Shown: positions 15,932 to 23,863 of the stretch, one piece after another
How positions within the stretch are numbered: the stretch's first letter is position 1
How the letters are laid out: each line of letters begins with the position of its first letter
DNA from: Bacillota bacterium
Lineage (GTDB): Bacteria > Bacillota > Clostridia > Christensenellales > Aristaeellaceae
DNA length: 51,253 nucleotides
Direction: 5' to 3'
NCBI GenBank assembly: GCA_023425025.1
Contig: JAFADG010000011.1
Location: forward strand, 1 to 51,253
The notes under the pieces: generated by a model
The model's input: only the letters and a program-made list of their open reading frames with translations
The model's database searches: none
Told to the model about the DNA's origin: nothing
Program-made: the position numbers and the translations under genes

Positions 15932-16935
15932 GCTTTGACTTCCTCCGTTATTTTCAGCAGAAGCTCTTCCAGAACCGCCTGCCAGCTTACTTGACTTGCT
16001 TTTCGCCGCCGGGCGAAAAAGATGGCGTCCATCACCCGCTGCAGCGAAGGGATGGGCGCAGCTTCCCCCGCACTGCGCCAGCGGCCGGGAAAGGCCTCCA
16101 GCGTCTTTTTGTCCAGCTGACCCAGCCGTACCAGCAGTACTTCCCGAACGAGACTTTCCAATATGTTCAGAAACAGGTCTCCCTGCTCTTTTTCTTCCCG
16201 CTGGGCATTGCTGATCGGGAAAACATCCCTTTCGCTTTCCATCAGGAAGACGGTCTGCAGTATTTTTCTGCGCGATTCCCCATAGATGGGGTCGCGCCAC
16301 ATTTTGAGGGCGGCGCCGATGCTGCCGCCGCTTAAAACAGACAGTTCTTCTGCCTTAACATCCGGCATGCCATGCTTTGCAAGCGCCGGCACCATTTCCT
16401 CCTGCGTCCATAAGGGAACGGGCACTACCCGGCACCGGGACACGACCGTCGGCAAAAGCGAGGAGGCCTCTTCTGCCGTCAGTAGAAAGAATGTGCCCTC
16501 CGGGGGCTCTTCCAGTGTTTTGAGCAGGCTGTTTTGCGCCTGCGGCGTCATTCTTTCCGCCTTTTCAATCAATATGACCCGCCTGCCGCCCTCATACGTG
16601 TGTTCCCCCGTCAAACGCACCGCTTCACGGATGATATCCACCCCGATGCTTTTGTCGCCGGATATCCTTTTTACATCCGGATGGGTGCCATTTTGGAAAC
16701 GGACACAGGGCGGGCATACAAAACAGGGCTTAACGTCCGCCGCGCACAGGGCCGCCATGGCGCATTGCATGGCCAGCGTTCTTTTGCCCACGCCGTCAGG
16801 GCCGGTAAGCAGATAGGCGTGCACGCCGTTCCCCTTTGCAAACTCCGCAATCAGCCTACGGAAAAGAGCGCCCGGCCGGATCTGATCCGCAATGCCGGAC
16901 GCGCTTTCCACCACAGACCGGGTCGCATCGGACAA
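15919..16935 (-). CDS. holB: DNA polymerase III delta' subunit (clamp loader)
   Basis: A 338-residue AAA+ clamp-loader subunit. The P-loop TGPDGVGKRTLA is followed by a zinc-module cysteine set (CFVCPPC), the Walker-B-like region RVILIEKAERM, and the sensor segment SLLKTLEEPPEGTFFLLT typical of HolB/DnaX. It loads the beta clamp with DnaX and HolA. A TTG start at 16935 is chosen because AAAGGTGG lies just upstream; earlier in-frame codons lack a site. It lies 26 bases after darA and overlaps ricT. The SRC motif (VVSRCRVV) is present. Confidence 0.92.
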   Translation of the reverse strand: MSDATRSVVESASGIADQIRPGALFRRLIAEFAKGNGVHAYLLTGPDGVGKRTLAMQCAMAALCAADVKPCFVCPPCVRFQNGTHPDVKRISGDKSIGVDIIREAVRLTGEHTYEGGRRVILIEKAERMTPQAQNSLLKTLEEPPEGTFFLLTAEEASSLLPTVVSRCRVVPVPLWTQEEMVPALAKHGMPDVKAEELSVLSGGSIGAALKMWRDPIYGESRRKILQTVFLMESERDVFPISNAQREEKEQGDLFLNILESLVREVLLVRLGQLDKKTLEAFPGRWRSAGEAAPIPSLQRVMDAIFFARRRKASQVSWQAVLEELLLKITEEVKAWQL

Positions 16936-16961
16936 TGAAACCACCTTTCCCAGGGCAAACC

Positions 16962-17291
16962 TTACAGCTTGACGAATTGATCCACCGTCAGCACAAAGAT
17001 GGTTGCGCCCCCCACCATGACCTCGATGGGATAAGGCGAATATACGCCGGATACCCCGGCCATAGAGGTAGGTGATGTGGCAATTTGCTTGCGGCTTTTG
17101 CATACCTTTTCGATAACGGCCATCGCCGCATCAAACCGGTCGTCTTCCACACCTACCAAAAGCGTGGTATTCCCCGCCCTTAAAAATCCGCCGGTGGTTG
17201 CCAGCTTTGTTACGCCAAAACCATCGTTCATCAATTGGCTGATCAACCGGGAAGCATCCTCGTCCTGTACTATGGCCACAATCAGTTTCAT
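16962..17291 (-). CDS. darA: Cyclic-di-AMP-binding PII-like protein DarA/PstA (YaaQ)
   Basis: A 109-residue PII-like protein (old DUF970). MKLIVAIVQDEDASRLISQLMNDGFGVTKLATTGGFLRAGNTTLLVG is typical of the family, cited here in parts: the IVQDED strand and the T-TGGFLRAGNTT loop that binds c-di-AMP. The start at 17291 has AAAGGAGG. It heads the darA-holB-ricT operon from the promoter at 17340-17368. The downstream target of DarA signalling is not established. Confidence 0.92.
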   Translation of the reverse strand: MKLIVAIVQDEDASRLISQLMNDGFGVTKLATTGGFLRAGNTTLLVGVEDDRFDAAMAVIEKVCKSRKQIATSPTSMAGVSGVYSPYPIEVMVGGATIFVLTVDQFVKL

Positions 17292-17339
17292 GAAACTACC
17301 TCCTTTCGGATCAAATAAAGATTTGTCTGCCTTACATGT

Positions 17340-17368
17340 AGTATACAACAAAAAGCTGGAAAAATCAA
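17340..17368 (-). promoter_or_regulatory. Promoter of the darA-holB-ricT operon
   Basis: On the minus strand: TTGATT (17368-17363), 17-base spacer, TATACT (17345-17340), ~48 bases before the darA start. Confidence 0.65.
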
Positions 17369-17382
17369 ATCATACCGGCTGC

Positions 17383-18072
17383 TTACAGTTCCTGCAAAAA
17401 GCGCTTCACCAACCGCACCGAATTCTCCGCCGCGTGCTTTACGAATTTGGGATAATCCATATCGGAGCTGCCGTCCGCCTTGTCCGATATGGCCCTGACG
17501 ATGGCGCAGGGGATGTTGTTGACATAGCAGACATGGGCCACCGCCCCGCCTTCCATTTCGCAGCACAGCACATCGAACTGATGGCGGACCTTGTCGCGGC
17601 GCAAAGCGTCGTGCAGGAATTGGTCCCCGGTCGCGATGCCGCCGCAGAAGCCCTTCACACTCTCAAGCGATTCCAACGCATCCAGCAGCTTTTTTTGCAG
17701 GGACGCGTCCAGCGGGAGGCGCAGCATGTTGATGCCGGAAATCAGCCCGGGCGGGTCGCCCAGGGGCGTGGTATCCATATCGTGCTGAACGGCAAAGGAG
17801 CCGATGACCACATCGCCGATGGACACCAGATCGCTTAAGGAGCCCGCAACGCCCAGATTCAAAACAGCCTCCGGATGAAAGTGAAGGATCATGGCCTGGG
17901 CGCACAGCGCGGCGTTCACCTTTCCCGGCCCGCAGACGGACAGCACCGCCTCACGGCCCCACAACGAACCGGTCAGGAATTTTGCGCCGCCTATCCAATG
18001 CTCCGAGCTGTTTTCAAGCGCGGCCGCCAGCAATTCCATTTCCACCGACATGGCGCTGATCAAACCAAGCAT
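17383..18072 (-). CDS. mtnN: 5'-methylthioadenosine/S-adenosylhomocysteine nucleosidase
   Basis: A 229-residue nucleosidase that cleaves adenine from methylthioadenosine and S-adenosylhomocysteine, recycling SAM by-products. Landmarks are the opening MLGLISAMSVEMELL, NLGVAGSL, the CCEMEGGAVAHVCY substrate-binding motif with its Met-Glu, and AISDKADG with the catalytic Asp. Of several close ATG codons, 18072 leaves nine bases to a GGGGG site and gives the normal family length. It has its own strong promoter (18107-18136). Confidence 0.92.
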   Translation of the reverse strand: MLGLISAMSVEMELLAAALENSSEHWIGGAKFLTGSLWGREAVLSVCGPGKVNAALCAQAMILHFHPEAVLNLGVAGSLSDLVSIGDVVIGSFAVQHDMDTTPLGDPPGLISGINMLRLPLDASLQKKLLDALESLESVKGFCGGIATGDQFLHDALRRDKVRHQFDVLCCEMEGGAVAHVCYVNNIPCAIVRAISDKADGSSDMDYPKFVKHAAENSVRLVKRFLQEL

Positions 18073-18106
18073 GATGGACATCCCCCGCTTCGTTATTGGT
18101 TTTTTC

Positions 18107-18136
18107 ATTATAAGGGTATAGCATAAAAGCTGTCAA
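18107..18136 (-). promoter_or_regulatory. Promoter of mtnN
   Basis: On the minus strand: TTGACA (18136-18131), 18-base spacer, TATAAT (18112-18107). Both hexamers are consensus; the leader is ~28 bases. Confidence 0.8.
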
Positions 18137-18194
18137 CCAAAACACTGGCAGAAAAATGCGTACAAAAAATTTCACTTTTTTCAAAACCATCCCC

Positions 18195-18223
18195 TTGAAT
18201 TTCCCCCAATGCCATGATATGAT
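18195..18223 (+). promoter_or_regulatory. Putative promoter reading toward tRNA-Ala
   Basis: TTGAAT (18195-18200), 17-base spacer, TATGAT (18218-18223). It would give a ~115-base leader before the tRNA. A lone TTGACA at 18235-18240 has no matching -10. Confidence 0.5.
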
Positions 18224-18343
18224 AAAACGCGTGGTTGACATGCGCTTGTGCTGGCCATAGCGTCCAGCGATAAAGTGCCGCTTCCCAGTAAGGTCGGTAT
18301 TCCTCGTTCATGGTCTTGAAGCGTCTGTCAGCAACATTTATAT

Positions 18344-18419
18344 GGGGCATTAGCACAGTTGGTAGCGCGCAACGTTCGCATCGTTGAGGTCAGGGGTTCG
18401 AATCCCCTATGCTCCACCA
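18344..18419 (+). tRNA. tRNA-Ala (anticodon CGC)
   Basis: A full 76-base cloverleaf with encoded CCA (18417-18419). The acceptor stem GGGGCAT/ATGCTCC contains the G3:U70 wobble pair, the alanine identity element. The anticodon stem CAACG/CGTTG encloses TT-CGC-AT (anticodon 18377-18379), reading GCG codons. The T-arm has GGTTCGAATCC. A terminator follows at 18463-18492. Confidence 0.97.
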
Positions 18420-18462
18420 AATTTCAGCGTCTGAAGCTAAAGCGTCATCGACGAGCAAGAAA

Positions 18463-18492
18463 CCTCACAGAAATGTGGGGATTTTTGCTTTT
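18463..18492 (+). terminator. Terminator after tRNA-Ala
   Basis: CCTCACA-gaaa-TGTGGGG hairpin (one G:U pair, stable tetraloop) followed by ATTTTTGCTTTT. Confidence 0.75.
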
Positions 18493-18540
18493 GGGCACAA
18501 GCTGCCGAACGGAATTATGTTTATCACAGGAGGCCGCCAA

Positions 18541-19032
18541 ATGATGCAGACTGTCATTTTAAGAAAAATGAATGAAACCGAGTATTTGCAGTGGAAAGAA
18601 TGGTCTACTTCAGATTATGCAAAATCATTGATCGAATCTGGGCAATGCTCGCAAAGCGATGCGAAAGCACAGGCAGAAGCAGAGCTTTCATCCTATCTGA
18701 AAAACGGATTATCTACGCCAAACCATTGTGTTCTTGTTACAGAAAACACCGATGGGCTGCCCGTAGGCATGATATGGTATGAAACAGAAGACCCTGCTCG
18801 TGCGTTCATTGCAGATTTCGTCGTATATGACGCATACAGACGAACGGGGTATGGCCGCGCTGTGTTGGCGGAAATGGAGCGTATGGTTAAATTGGCTGGG
18901 GTTTCATCCGTCCAGCTGCATGTATTTGCGCAGAATAAGTCCGCCATTGCTTTATACGGCAAATGCGGCTACACCGTCATGGCGGGCGGTGATGCAGACG
19001 CCGGAAGCCTGTACATGAAAAAGCAGCTTTGA
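18541..19032 (+). CDS. GNAT family N-acetyltransferase
   Basis: A 163-residue GNAT protein. The acetyl-CoA pyrophosphate-binding segment appears as YRRTGYGRAVLAEME, a Q/R-x-x-G-x-G/A motif variant, preceded by the beta-4 strand AFIADFVVYDAYR and followed by LHVFAQNKSAIALYGKCGY. The acceptor substrate is unknown. AGGAGG at 18528-18533 supports the start at 18541. A second GNAT gene begins 25 bases after its stop, so the two may form an operon. Confidence 0.85.
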   Translation: MMQTVILRKMNETEYLQWKEWSTSDYAKSLIESGQCSQSDAKAQAEAELSSYLKNGLSTPNHCVLVTENTDGLPVGMIWYETEDPARAFIADFVVYDAYRRTGYGRAVLAEMERMVKLAGVSSVQLHVFAQNKSAIALYGKCGYTVMAGGDADAGSLYMKKQL

Positions 19033-19057
19033 TATTCCAAATTGCAGAGGTGAGACA

Positions 19058-19585
19058 GTGACAAATGATTTGATGATCATAAAACCTTCTTTTGAACTAA
19101 AAGAAGCCATTTGGGAATACAGACAGGAGTATTTTGACCATGGAGAAACACAGATTAACGGCAGCTGTGGCTTGGCCCGCGCCAATAACTTTGATGAATG
19201 GCTTGAACTTGTCCTCTCCATTGAAAAAGACAAACTGAGAAACAATGTCCATGCAAGTACTTTTTTTTCTGTCAGAAAAATTGACCGCAAAATTATTGGC
19301 AGCATACAGCTGCGCCATTTTTTGACGCCTGAATTGGAAAAGCATGGCGGACATATAGGGTATGGCATTCGTCCGTCAGAACGAAGAAAAGGGTATGGAA
19401 AACAGCAACTATTGCTCGTTTTGGAGGTTGCCAAGGACATGAAAATACCCAAAGTCATAATTTCCTGCAACAAAGAGAATATCGCTTCAAGTCAGACCGC
19501 GATTGGCTGCGGCGCAATATTGACAGGCGAAAACTTTTATGACGGGAAAGAACAGCTGATATACTGGATTGACCTTAGCCAATAG
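19058..19585 (+). CDS. GNAT family N-acetyltransferase (RimJ/RimL-like)
   Basis: A 175-residue acetyltransferase starting at GTG with GAGGTG upstream. Visible features are IGSIQLRHFLTP, IGYGIRPSERRKGYGKQQLL (strand beta-4 and the acetyl-CoA-binding R-x-x-G-x-G, in parts) and ISCNKENIASSQTAIGCGA, typical of the RimJ/RimL subgroup. The substrate is unknown; members acetylate ribosomal proteins, antibiotics or small molecules. It lies directly after another GNAT gene but is not a close copy of it. Confidence 0.85.
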   Translation: MTNDLMIIKPSFELKEAIWEYRQEYFDHGETQINGSCGLARANNFDEWLELVLSIEKDKLRNNVHASTFFSVRKIDRKIIGSIQLRHFLTPELEKHGGHIGYGIRPSERRKGYGKQQLLLVLEVAKDMKIPKVIISCNKENIASSQTAIGCGAILTGENFYDGKEQLIYWIDLSQ

Positions 19586-19595
19586 ACACCATTTA

Positions 19596-19736
19596 TTACG
19601 CCTGTGCCTGTGCGCTTTTAACCTGTGCGATTACATCCGCCGCCTGAAGACGAATGGCCTGCAGCTTCCCGGCCAAGCTTTTCTTGACAAGCAAGAACGC
19701 GATAACAGCTGCTGCAATCAGTATCGGAATATACAA
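19596..19736 (-). CDS. Possible tiny single-span membrane protein
   Basis: A 46-codon minus-strand frame starting at TTG (19736) with a weak AGGA upstream. It reads LYIPILIAAAVIAFLLVKKS (a membrane helix with a positive flank) followed by an amphipathic helix rich in Ala, Gln and Val (QAADVIAQVKSAQAQA). There is no homology that I recognise. It follows another small frame by 36 bases. The coding character (hydrophobic then amphipathic) looks genuine, but the weak start keeps confidence low. Confidence 0.35.
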   Translation of the reverse strand: MYIPILIAAAVIAFLLVKKSLAGKLQAIRLQAADVIAQVKSAQAQA

Positions 19737-19772
19737 AACGATATTTTTTCCTGTGACGGATTGAGGATTTAC

Positions 19773-19901
19773 TTATTTGTCACACGCGGTGACATCCTCC
19801 AGATCGATGGCCGGATATGTCTGCAGCAGCTTATCGTATTCATCATCCTTCATGTCGCTGGGACGGCCGACAAAGAAATCACTGGCGGCCGCAACGAGCA
19901 T
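19773..19901 (-). CDS. Possible small protein (42 aa)
   Basis: An ATG at 19901 has a strong AAGGAG seven bases upstream. The product opens MLVAAASDFFVGRPSD, continues acidic (MKDDEYDKLLQTYPA) and ends DLEDVTACDK. I recognise no family. Upstream, TGAAA-N9-TTTCA (19926-19944) is a dyad that could be an operator. It precedes the tiny membrane frame at 19596-19736 on the same strand. Confidence 0.4.
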   Translation of the reverse strand: MLVAAASDFFVGRPSDMKDDEYDKLLQTYPAIDLEDVTACDK

Positions 19902-19994
19902 GCTTGCTCCTTTTCCCGAAATGCATGAAACTATAATCATTTCACTATACAATTCCCATGAATGATCCCACCCAGGAGATAGGAGTGCATACAA

Positions 19995-20024
19995 CAATGC
20001 AGGCGCCGTGCGGCGCCTGCATTG
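19995..20024. terminator. Strong hairpin after the chemoreceptor gene
   Basis: A perfect 13-bp stem (CAATGCAGGCGCC / GGCGCCTGCATTG) with a GTGC loop, 66 bases past the stop of the minus-strand chemoreceptor gene. A T-run is lacking on either side, so termination is likely but not certain. Confidence 0.5.
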
Positions 20025-20089
20025 TCAACTCGTTTTCACAAAACCCGTATTGTTTTGCCCTGCATGCGTATGCGAGCGCTTTGCAGCCT

Positions 20090-21808
20090 TTAAAAATCAA
20101 CCGGCGCAGAATCTTCCCGCTCAGAGGAAGTATCCAGCCTGAACCTTTTGACTTCCTCCCGCAGGTTGACGGCCTGGGCGGACATTTCCTCGCTGGTGGC
20201 GGAATTCTCTTCGGCAGTGGCGGCATTCGTCTGAACGATGGAGGATACCTGGCAAAGGCCCTGCTTCACCTGCTCGATCGCGATGGTCTGATCATTGGAT
20301 GCCTGTTCAATTTTTACAATGCTTTCGTCGGCCTTCCGGGCCTTCTCCTGTACATCCTGCAAAATCTCCGCCGTCTGGAACGCGATCTTTGTTCCGTCGT
20401 TCATGGTGCCGGTGGAACGCGCAATTAGTTCCGCGGTCTGTTTTGCCGCTTCCGCGGATTTGGCCGCCAGGTTGCGCACCTCATCGGCCACCACGGCGAA
20501 CCCCTTGCCGGCGTTGCCGGCGCGGGCCGCCTCAATGGCGGCGTTGAGCGCAAGGATATTCGTCCGGAACGCGATATCCTCGATCACTTTTGTAATATTG
20601 GCAATTTGCTCAGATGCCGCGCCGATGTTGGCCATCGCTGCCGTAAGCTGTCCCATATGCTCATTGCTGGCAACGACCCCTTCGCCGGCCTGCTTGACAT
20701 ATTGGGTGGCGATTTTCACATTGGCGGAGTTGTCTGCCGCCTGCTCGGCGATTTTCGATATGGAATTGCTCAGCACTTCCACGGTGGAAGCCTGTTCTGT
20801 GGATCCGGCCGCCAGGGCCTGGGCGCCGTTGGCAACCTGGGATGCGCCAATGCTGACCTGCTCCGCCGCAACGTTGATATTTTTCAGTGTTTCGTTCAAA
20901 GCGGCTGCGGTGCTCTCCATGGCCGTTTTGATTGCGGCAAAGTCGCCGATGTAGTCCATATCGACGCTGAGGCGCATATCGCCTTGCGACATAAGGCTCA
21001 GCTTATTGGAGATATCCTGTATGTAGGAGGCAAGAAGCACGTTTGTCTTTCTGATGTTCTTGGCCATGCTCCCCAGCTCGTCGCCGCTGTCGTAGGCGAC
21101 TTGAACCTGCATGTTCCCTTTTGCCATCTGGGCGTAAACGCTTTCGATTTCTCTGATTGGGCTCAAAATGGATTTGCGGATGATGAGCGTAATAAAGACA
21201 GTGATCAGCAGTGAAGCCGCCGCAACGATCAGCAGTACCATTTGATCGAGGGAAGATGTACTTTCTGCCTCGGCGGCCACTTTTGCGGCATCCTGGGCTT
21301 CATTATTGGAAAGTTCAATCAAAATACCTTCCACCTCGTCCAAAAGCGGAACCAACTGCTTTTTGTAAAGCTCCTCACCCATCATCCGCCCGCCTGTCGC
21401 GGAGGACATGTAATCCGCAAACTTTGTCCGTACCACGTTCGCCTGTTCCAGCAGCGATTTTGTTTTTTCGATGGCTTCCGTGTACTCGCCAGTTCTTTGA
21501 TTGGCTGCATACAAGGCAAGGGCATCATCAATGCTCTTGGCGTACTCACCGGCTTTTTCCAGCAGGCTTTTGACTTTCTTCACATCTTTTTCGGCAAACA
21601 CCGACATCAACTGCAGCCTGACGCCCGCCATGTCATTTCTCATCATCCAGCTGCTGTTGGTATTGGGAATTGTAAAGCCGGCATACACTTTTGTCTGCGT
21701 CAATACATTGGAAATGCTGATGATGGATACTACGGAGGATACGATCAATAAAATGAATACAATGCCGAAACCTGATATCAGCTTTTTACTGATTTTGAGA
21801 TTCTTCAC
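20090..21808 (-). CDS. Methyl-accepting chemotaxis protein
   Basis: A 572-residue chemoreceptor starting at GTG with AAAGGGTGG upstream. Layout: N-terminal membrane helix (~10-32), a four-helix-bundle-type periplasmic/extracellular sensor (~35-185), a second membrane helix (~188-210, QMVLLIVAAASLLITVFITLII), a HAMP domain (to ~265), and a signalling domain with the hairpin tip region around AFRTNILALNAAIEAARAG and GKGFAVVADEVRNLAAKS. It would signal through CheW/CheA. No other chemotaxis genes are nearby, so it is an orphan receptor. The ligand is unknown. Confidence 0.95.
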   Translation of the reverse strand: MKNLKISKKLISGFGIVFILLIVSSVVSIISISNVLTQTKVYAGFTIPNTNSSWMMRNDMAGVRLQLMSVFAEKDVKKVKSLLEKAGEYAKSIDDALALYAANQRTGEYTEAIEKTKSLLEQANVVRTKFADYMSSATGGRMMGEELYKKQLVPLLDEVEGILIELSNNEAQDAAKVAAEAESTSSLDQMVLLIVAAASLLITVFITLIIRKSILSPIREIESVYAQMAKGNMQVQVAYDSGDELGSMAKNIRKTNVLLASYIQDISNKLSLMSQGDMRLSVDMDYIGDFAAIKTAMESTAAALNETLKNINVAAEQVSIGASQVANGAQALAAGSTEQASTVEVLSNSISKIAEQAADNSANVKIATQYVKQAGEGVVASNEHMGQLTAAMANIGAASEQIANITKVIEDIAFRTNILALNAAIEAARAGNAGKGFAVVADEVRNLAAKSAEAAKQTAELIARSTGTMNDGTKIAFQTAEILQDVQEKARKADESIVKIEQASNDQTIAIEQVKQGLCQVSSIVQTNAATAEENSATSEEMSAQAVNLREEVKRFRLDTSSEREDSAPVDF

Positions 21809-22288
21809 GCAAGAGCCACCCTTTCGTGCAGTTCATCATCGCCCATGTTCCGCACAGCTGATGAACCCAAAGTAATGAGGTTATTTCCATGGATGCGAGA
21901 AGCCAATATTAAATGCGGATTGCCGCAGCATCATGAAAACGAAACATCATTGTTCAAATTCATTCGTGCCGTCTCCTTTTTTATTTTTTCATCTGTGGCT
22001 GTGCCATGCCGCGCTGCAAACAGCCTATGTATTTATTGTATAACAAGACTGCTATTTTTCGAATACCACATTTCATGGTATAAATAATATTTTTAATATT
22101 TTAAATAGGTGTATATTTGGTATATTATTTCGCGTTTTAACATACGCATTCGATTTTCAGCTGCTGATTTGAAGTCATCAAACCTGAAAAGCTGTGTTTT
22201 GCAGCACGCAACCCCCTCCTGCCGCTTGTTTGAGCAGCAGGAGGGGTTACAACTGTCCGTCATCCGTTCTCCTACCAGACAAAAAACG
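21809..22288. other. Gene-less 480-bp AT-rich stretch upstream of the chemoreceptor
   Basis: No convincing gene. A minus-strand AAGGAG precedes a 10-codon frame at 21963-21931 (MNLNNDVSFS, then stop) that could be a leader peptide. A short dyad (ATACC...GGTAT) lies near 22062-22080. A weak TTCGAA-17-TACAAT promoter sits upstream of it. The flagellar sigma-D promoter often found before chemoreceptors is not seen. Confidence 0.4.
22210..22248. terminator. Stem-loop after the YVTN propeller gene
   Basis: A 10-bp stem CCCCTCCTGC/GCAGGAGGGG with a 14-base loop, ~40 bases past the minus-strand gene. No T-run follows, so function as a terminator is uncertain. Confidence 0.4.
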
Positions 22289-23320
22289 TCAAAGGATGGC
22301 CAGGAATGCAGGCGCAAAGCCGACAGTCACTGTAACATACACCCTGTTATCACATGCGCTGATCAGCGAAACGGTATCCTCAAAGGAATTGGTGACGGCA
22401 ATGATCCTCTCGTCTGTGGTGATAGCCATGCCGTAGGGCCCATTTCCGACATTGATCGCAAGCTGTTCCGTGCGGCTGAAGACATCAAACACGGATACGG
22501 TCTGCGCCAGGCGGTTGGCGACATAGAACGTTTTCCCCAAATGGGTCAATACCATGCCGACAGGCCCCGGGGACATGACAATATTGGGCGAGGCTGCTTG
22601 GGCAAGCTGCACATTGATGGGCGTAACAGAGTTGTCATCTTCGTTGGATACAAAGGCCAGGCGATTTTCCTGGTCAAAAACCACGCACTCAGCACCGGCG
22701 CCGGTGCTCAGCACCTTTACCACAAGGTTGACGCGAAGGTCGATGACCGCCACCTGCCCCGCATTGCGCAGCGTGACATAAGCAAACGCTCCATCCTTTG
22801 TAATGTCAATTTGGAATCCTTCCGAAGGCAGAGGGATTTCCACGATTTTTTGCAGCGTATACGCGTCCAGTACATACACATTTGGTTCGCCATAGTGTAC
22901 AACATACAGATATTTGCCGTCCGGGGAAGTTTTTACTCCGGCAGGAAAACTGCCGACCGGTACCGTATCCGAAACCGCATTGGCAATGAGATCAATAACG
23001 GATAAGGTATTCTCTGAAAAATTGGAGACGTATGCCCTGTTGCCGTATCTGTTGATGGTTATATCCAGCGGTCCCAGTCCGACCGTAATGTCAAAGAGCC
23101 TTCTGCCTTGCGCAAGATCAACCACCGCCACATAGTTGCTGGAGAAAATGCATATATACGCCAGGGGATGGCCATGGTATCTTGCATGGGAAGCAGCCGC
23201 GTACGGATCGGCTGACGGAGCAAGAGCGGCCCCTTCCGCCCTGACAATTTGCTTTAGATAATCCTCTCTGTGGTTCAGCATCATGGAACCCTTCAGGTTC
23301 ATGATATTCAGTTCATCCAT
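22289..23320 (-). CDS. YVTN-family beta-propeller protein (YncE-like)
   Basis: A 343-residue protein made of ~7 YVTN-type repeats, e.g. NRYGNRAYVSNFSENTLSVIDL, SPDGKYLYVVHYGEPNVYVLD, KTFYVANRLAQTVSVFDV (in parts), each forming one propeller blade. There is no signal peptide, although many YVTN proteins are exported. The start at 23320 (MDELNIMNLKGSMML) has AGGAAGGA ten bases upstream. The N-terminal ~50 residues are not propeller. Function is unknown; binding of DNA, metal or protein is reported for different relatives. A second, unrelated propeller gene lies at 26270-27358. Confidence 0.85.
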   Translation of the reverse strand: MDELNIMNLKGSMMLNHREDYLKQIVRAEGAALAPSADPYAAASHARYHGHPLAYICIFSSNYVAVVDLAQGRRLFDITVGLGPLDITINRYGNRAYVSNFSENTLSVIDLIANAVSDTVPVGSFPAGVKTSPDGKYLYVVHYGEPNVYVLDAYTLQKIVEIPLPSEGFQIDITKDGAFAYVTLRNAGQVAVIDLRVNLVVKVLSTGAGAECVVFDQENRLAFVSNEDDNSVTPINVQLAQAASPNIVMSPGPVGMVLTHLGKTFYVANRLAQTVSVFDVFSRTEQLAINVGNGPYGMAITTDERIIAVTNSFEDTVSLISACDNRVYVTVTVGFAPAFLAIL

Positions 23321-23541
23321 CGGTGCATCGTCCTTCCTTGGTGGAATCATTTAAGGGTTCGCAGGGCATGGGATTGACCAGAAATGAGAAAGCATTGAAA
23401 CGGAACGCAAATATGATTTCTTGCCAAAGTAAGCCTCAAAACAAGGAGGCTATTCTATTTTATGTGGGCGCACAAAGCATGTGAGGGCGCGGCTGCCCTG
23501 TGAAAAGGGTTTGCAAAGCCGCTTTGTGCATTTTCCAAGTC

Positions 23542-23570
23542 TTGAAATATGCCCATTATTTCCATATAAT
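23542..23570 (+). promoter_or_regulatory. Promoter upstream of the GNAT remnant and HExxH gene
   Basis: TTGAAA (23542-23547), 17-base spacer, TATAAT (23565-23570). The gap 23321-23541 otherwise holds only a small AGCCTC/GAGGCT hairpin (~23436-23455) followed by a T-rich tract. Confidence 0.7.
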
Positions 23571-23619
23571 CATGCCAGTGCCCGCCGCGCGATACGGCCG
23601 GGCTGAAAGGCGGATGCTG

Positions 23620-23784
23620 ATGATGAACATAACGATCACCCCTGAAGATCCCCGCTCTTTGGACGCGACGGTCTTGATGCGGGAGCTATCCGCATGTCTT
23701 GCGGCGATAACAGGTGATGGCGGCCAAAGCTCCTTTCACATAGAGGATGTTTGTATTCCCGGGGCCCTTTTTGTCGTGGCCTGA
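23620..23784 (+). pseudogene. N-terminal remnant of a GNAT acetyltransferase
   Basis: The frame gives MMNITITPEDPRSLDATVLM, then RELSACLAAITGDGGQSSF and ends PGALFVVA-stop. The pattern (L-x-ELSACLAAITGDxG-x-SF ... PGALFVVA) is the first ~50 residues of a known GNAT subfamily, but the acetyl-CoA-binding domain is absent and no continuation is found in other frames. It lies behind an intact-looking promoter and ahead of the HExxH gene. Confidence 0.65.
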
Positions 23785-23863
23785 AGCGGTATGCCTTGAG
23801 AAGAAACTGGTCCATACAAGCGCGTTATGAAAGAGAAAAACGCATGACGAAAGGAGAAAGCAA

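Noticed and set aside
18235..18240. TTGACA before the tRNA gene as its -35 box
   Set aside because: No acceptable -10 hexamer follows at 16-18 bases; the TTGAAT/TATGAT pair just upstream is better.
18108..18356. Minus-strand frame of 82 codons between mtnN and the tRNA
   Set aside because: It overlaps the consensus mtnN promoter and the 5' end of the tRNA; no homology recognised.
22093..22317. Minus-strand frame of 74 codons overlapping the 3' end of the propeller gene
   Set aside because: It runs through the GC stem-loop and the propeller C-terminus in another frame; no coding signature.
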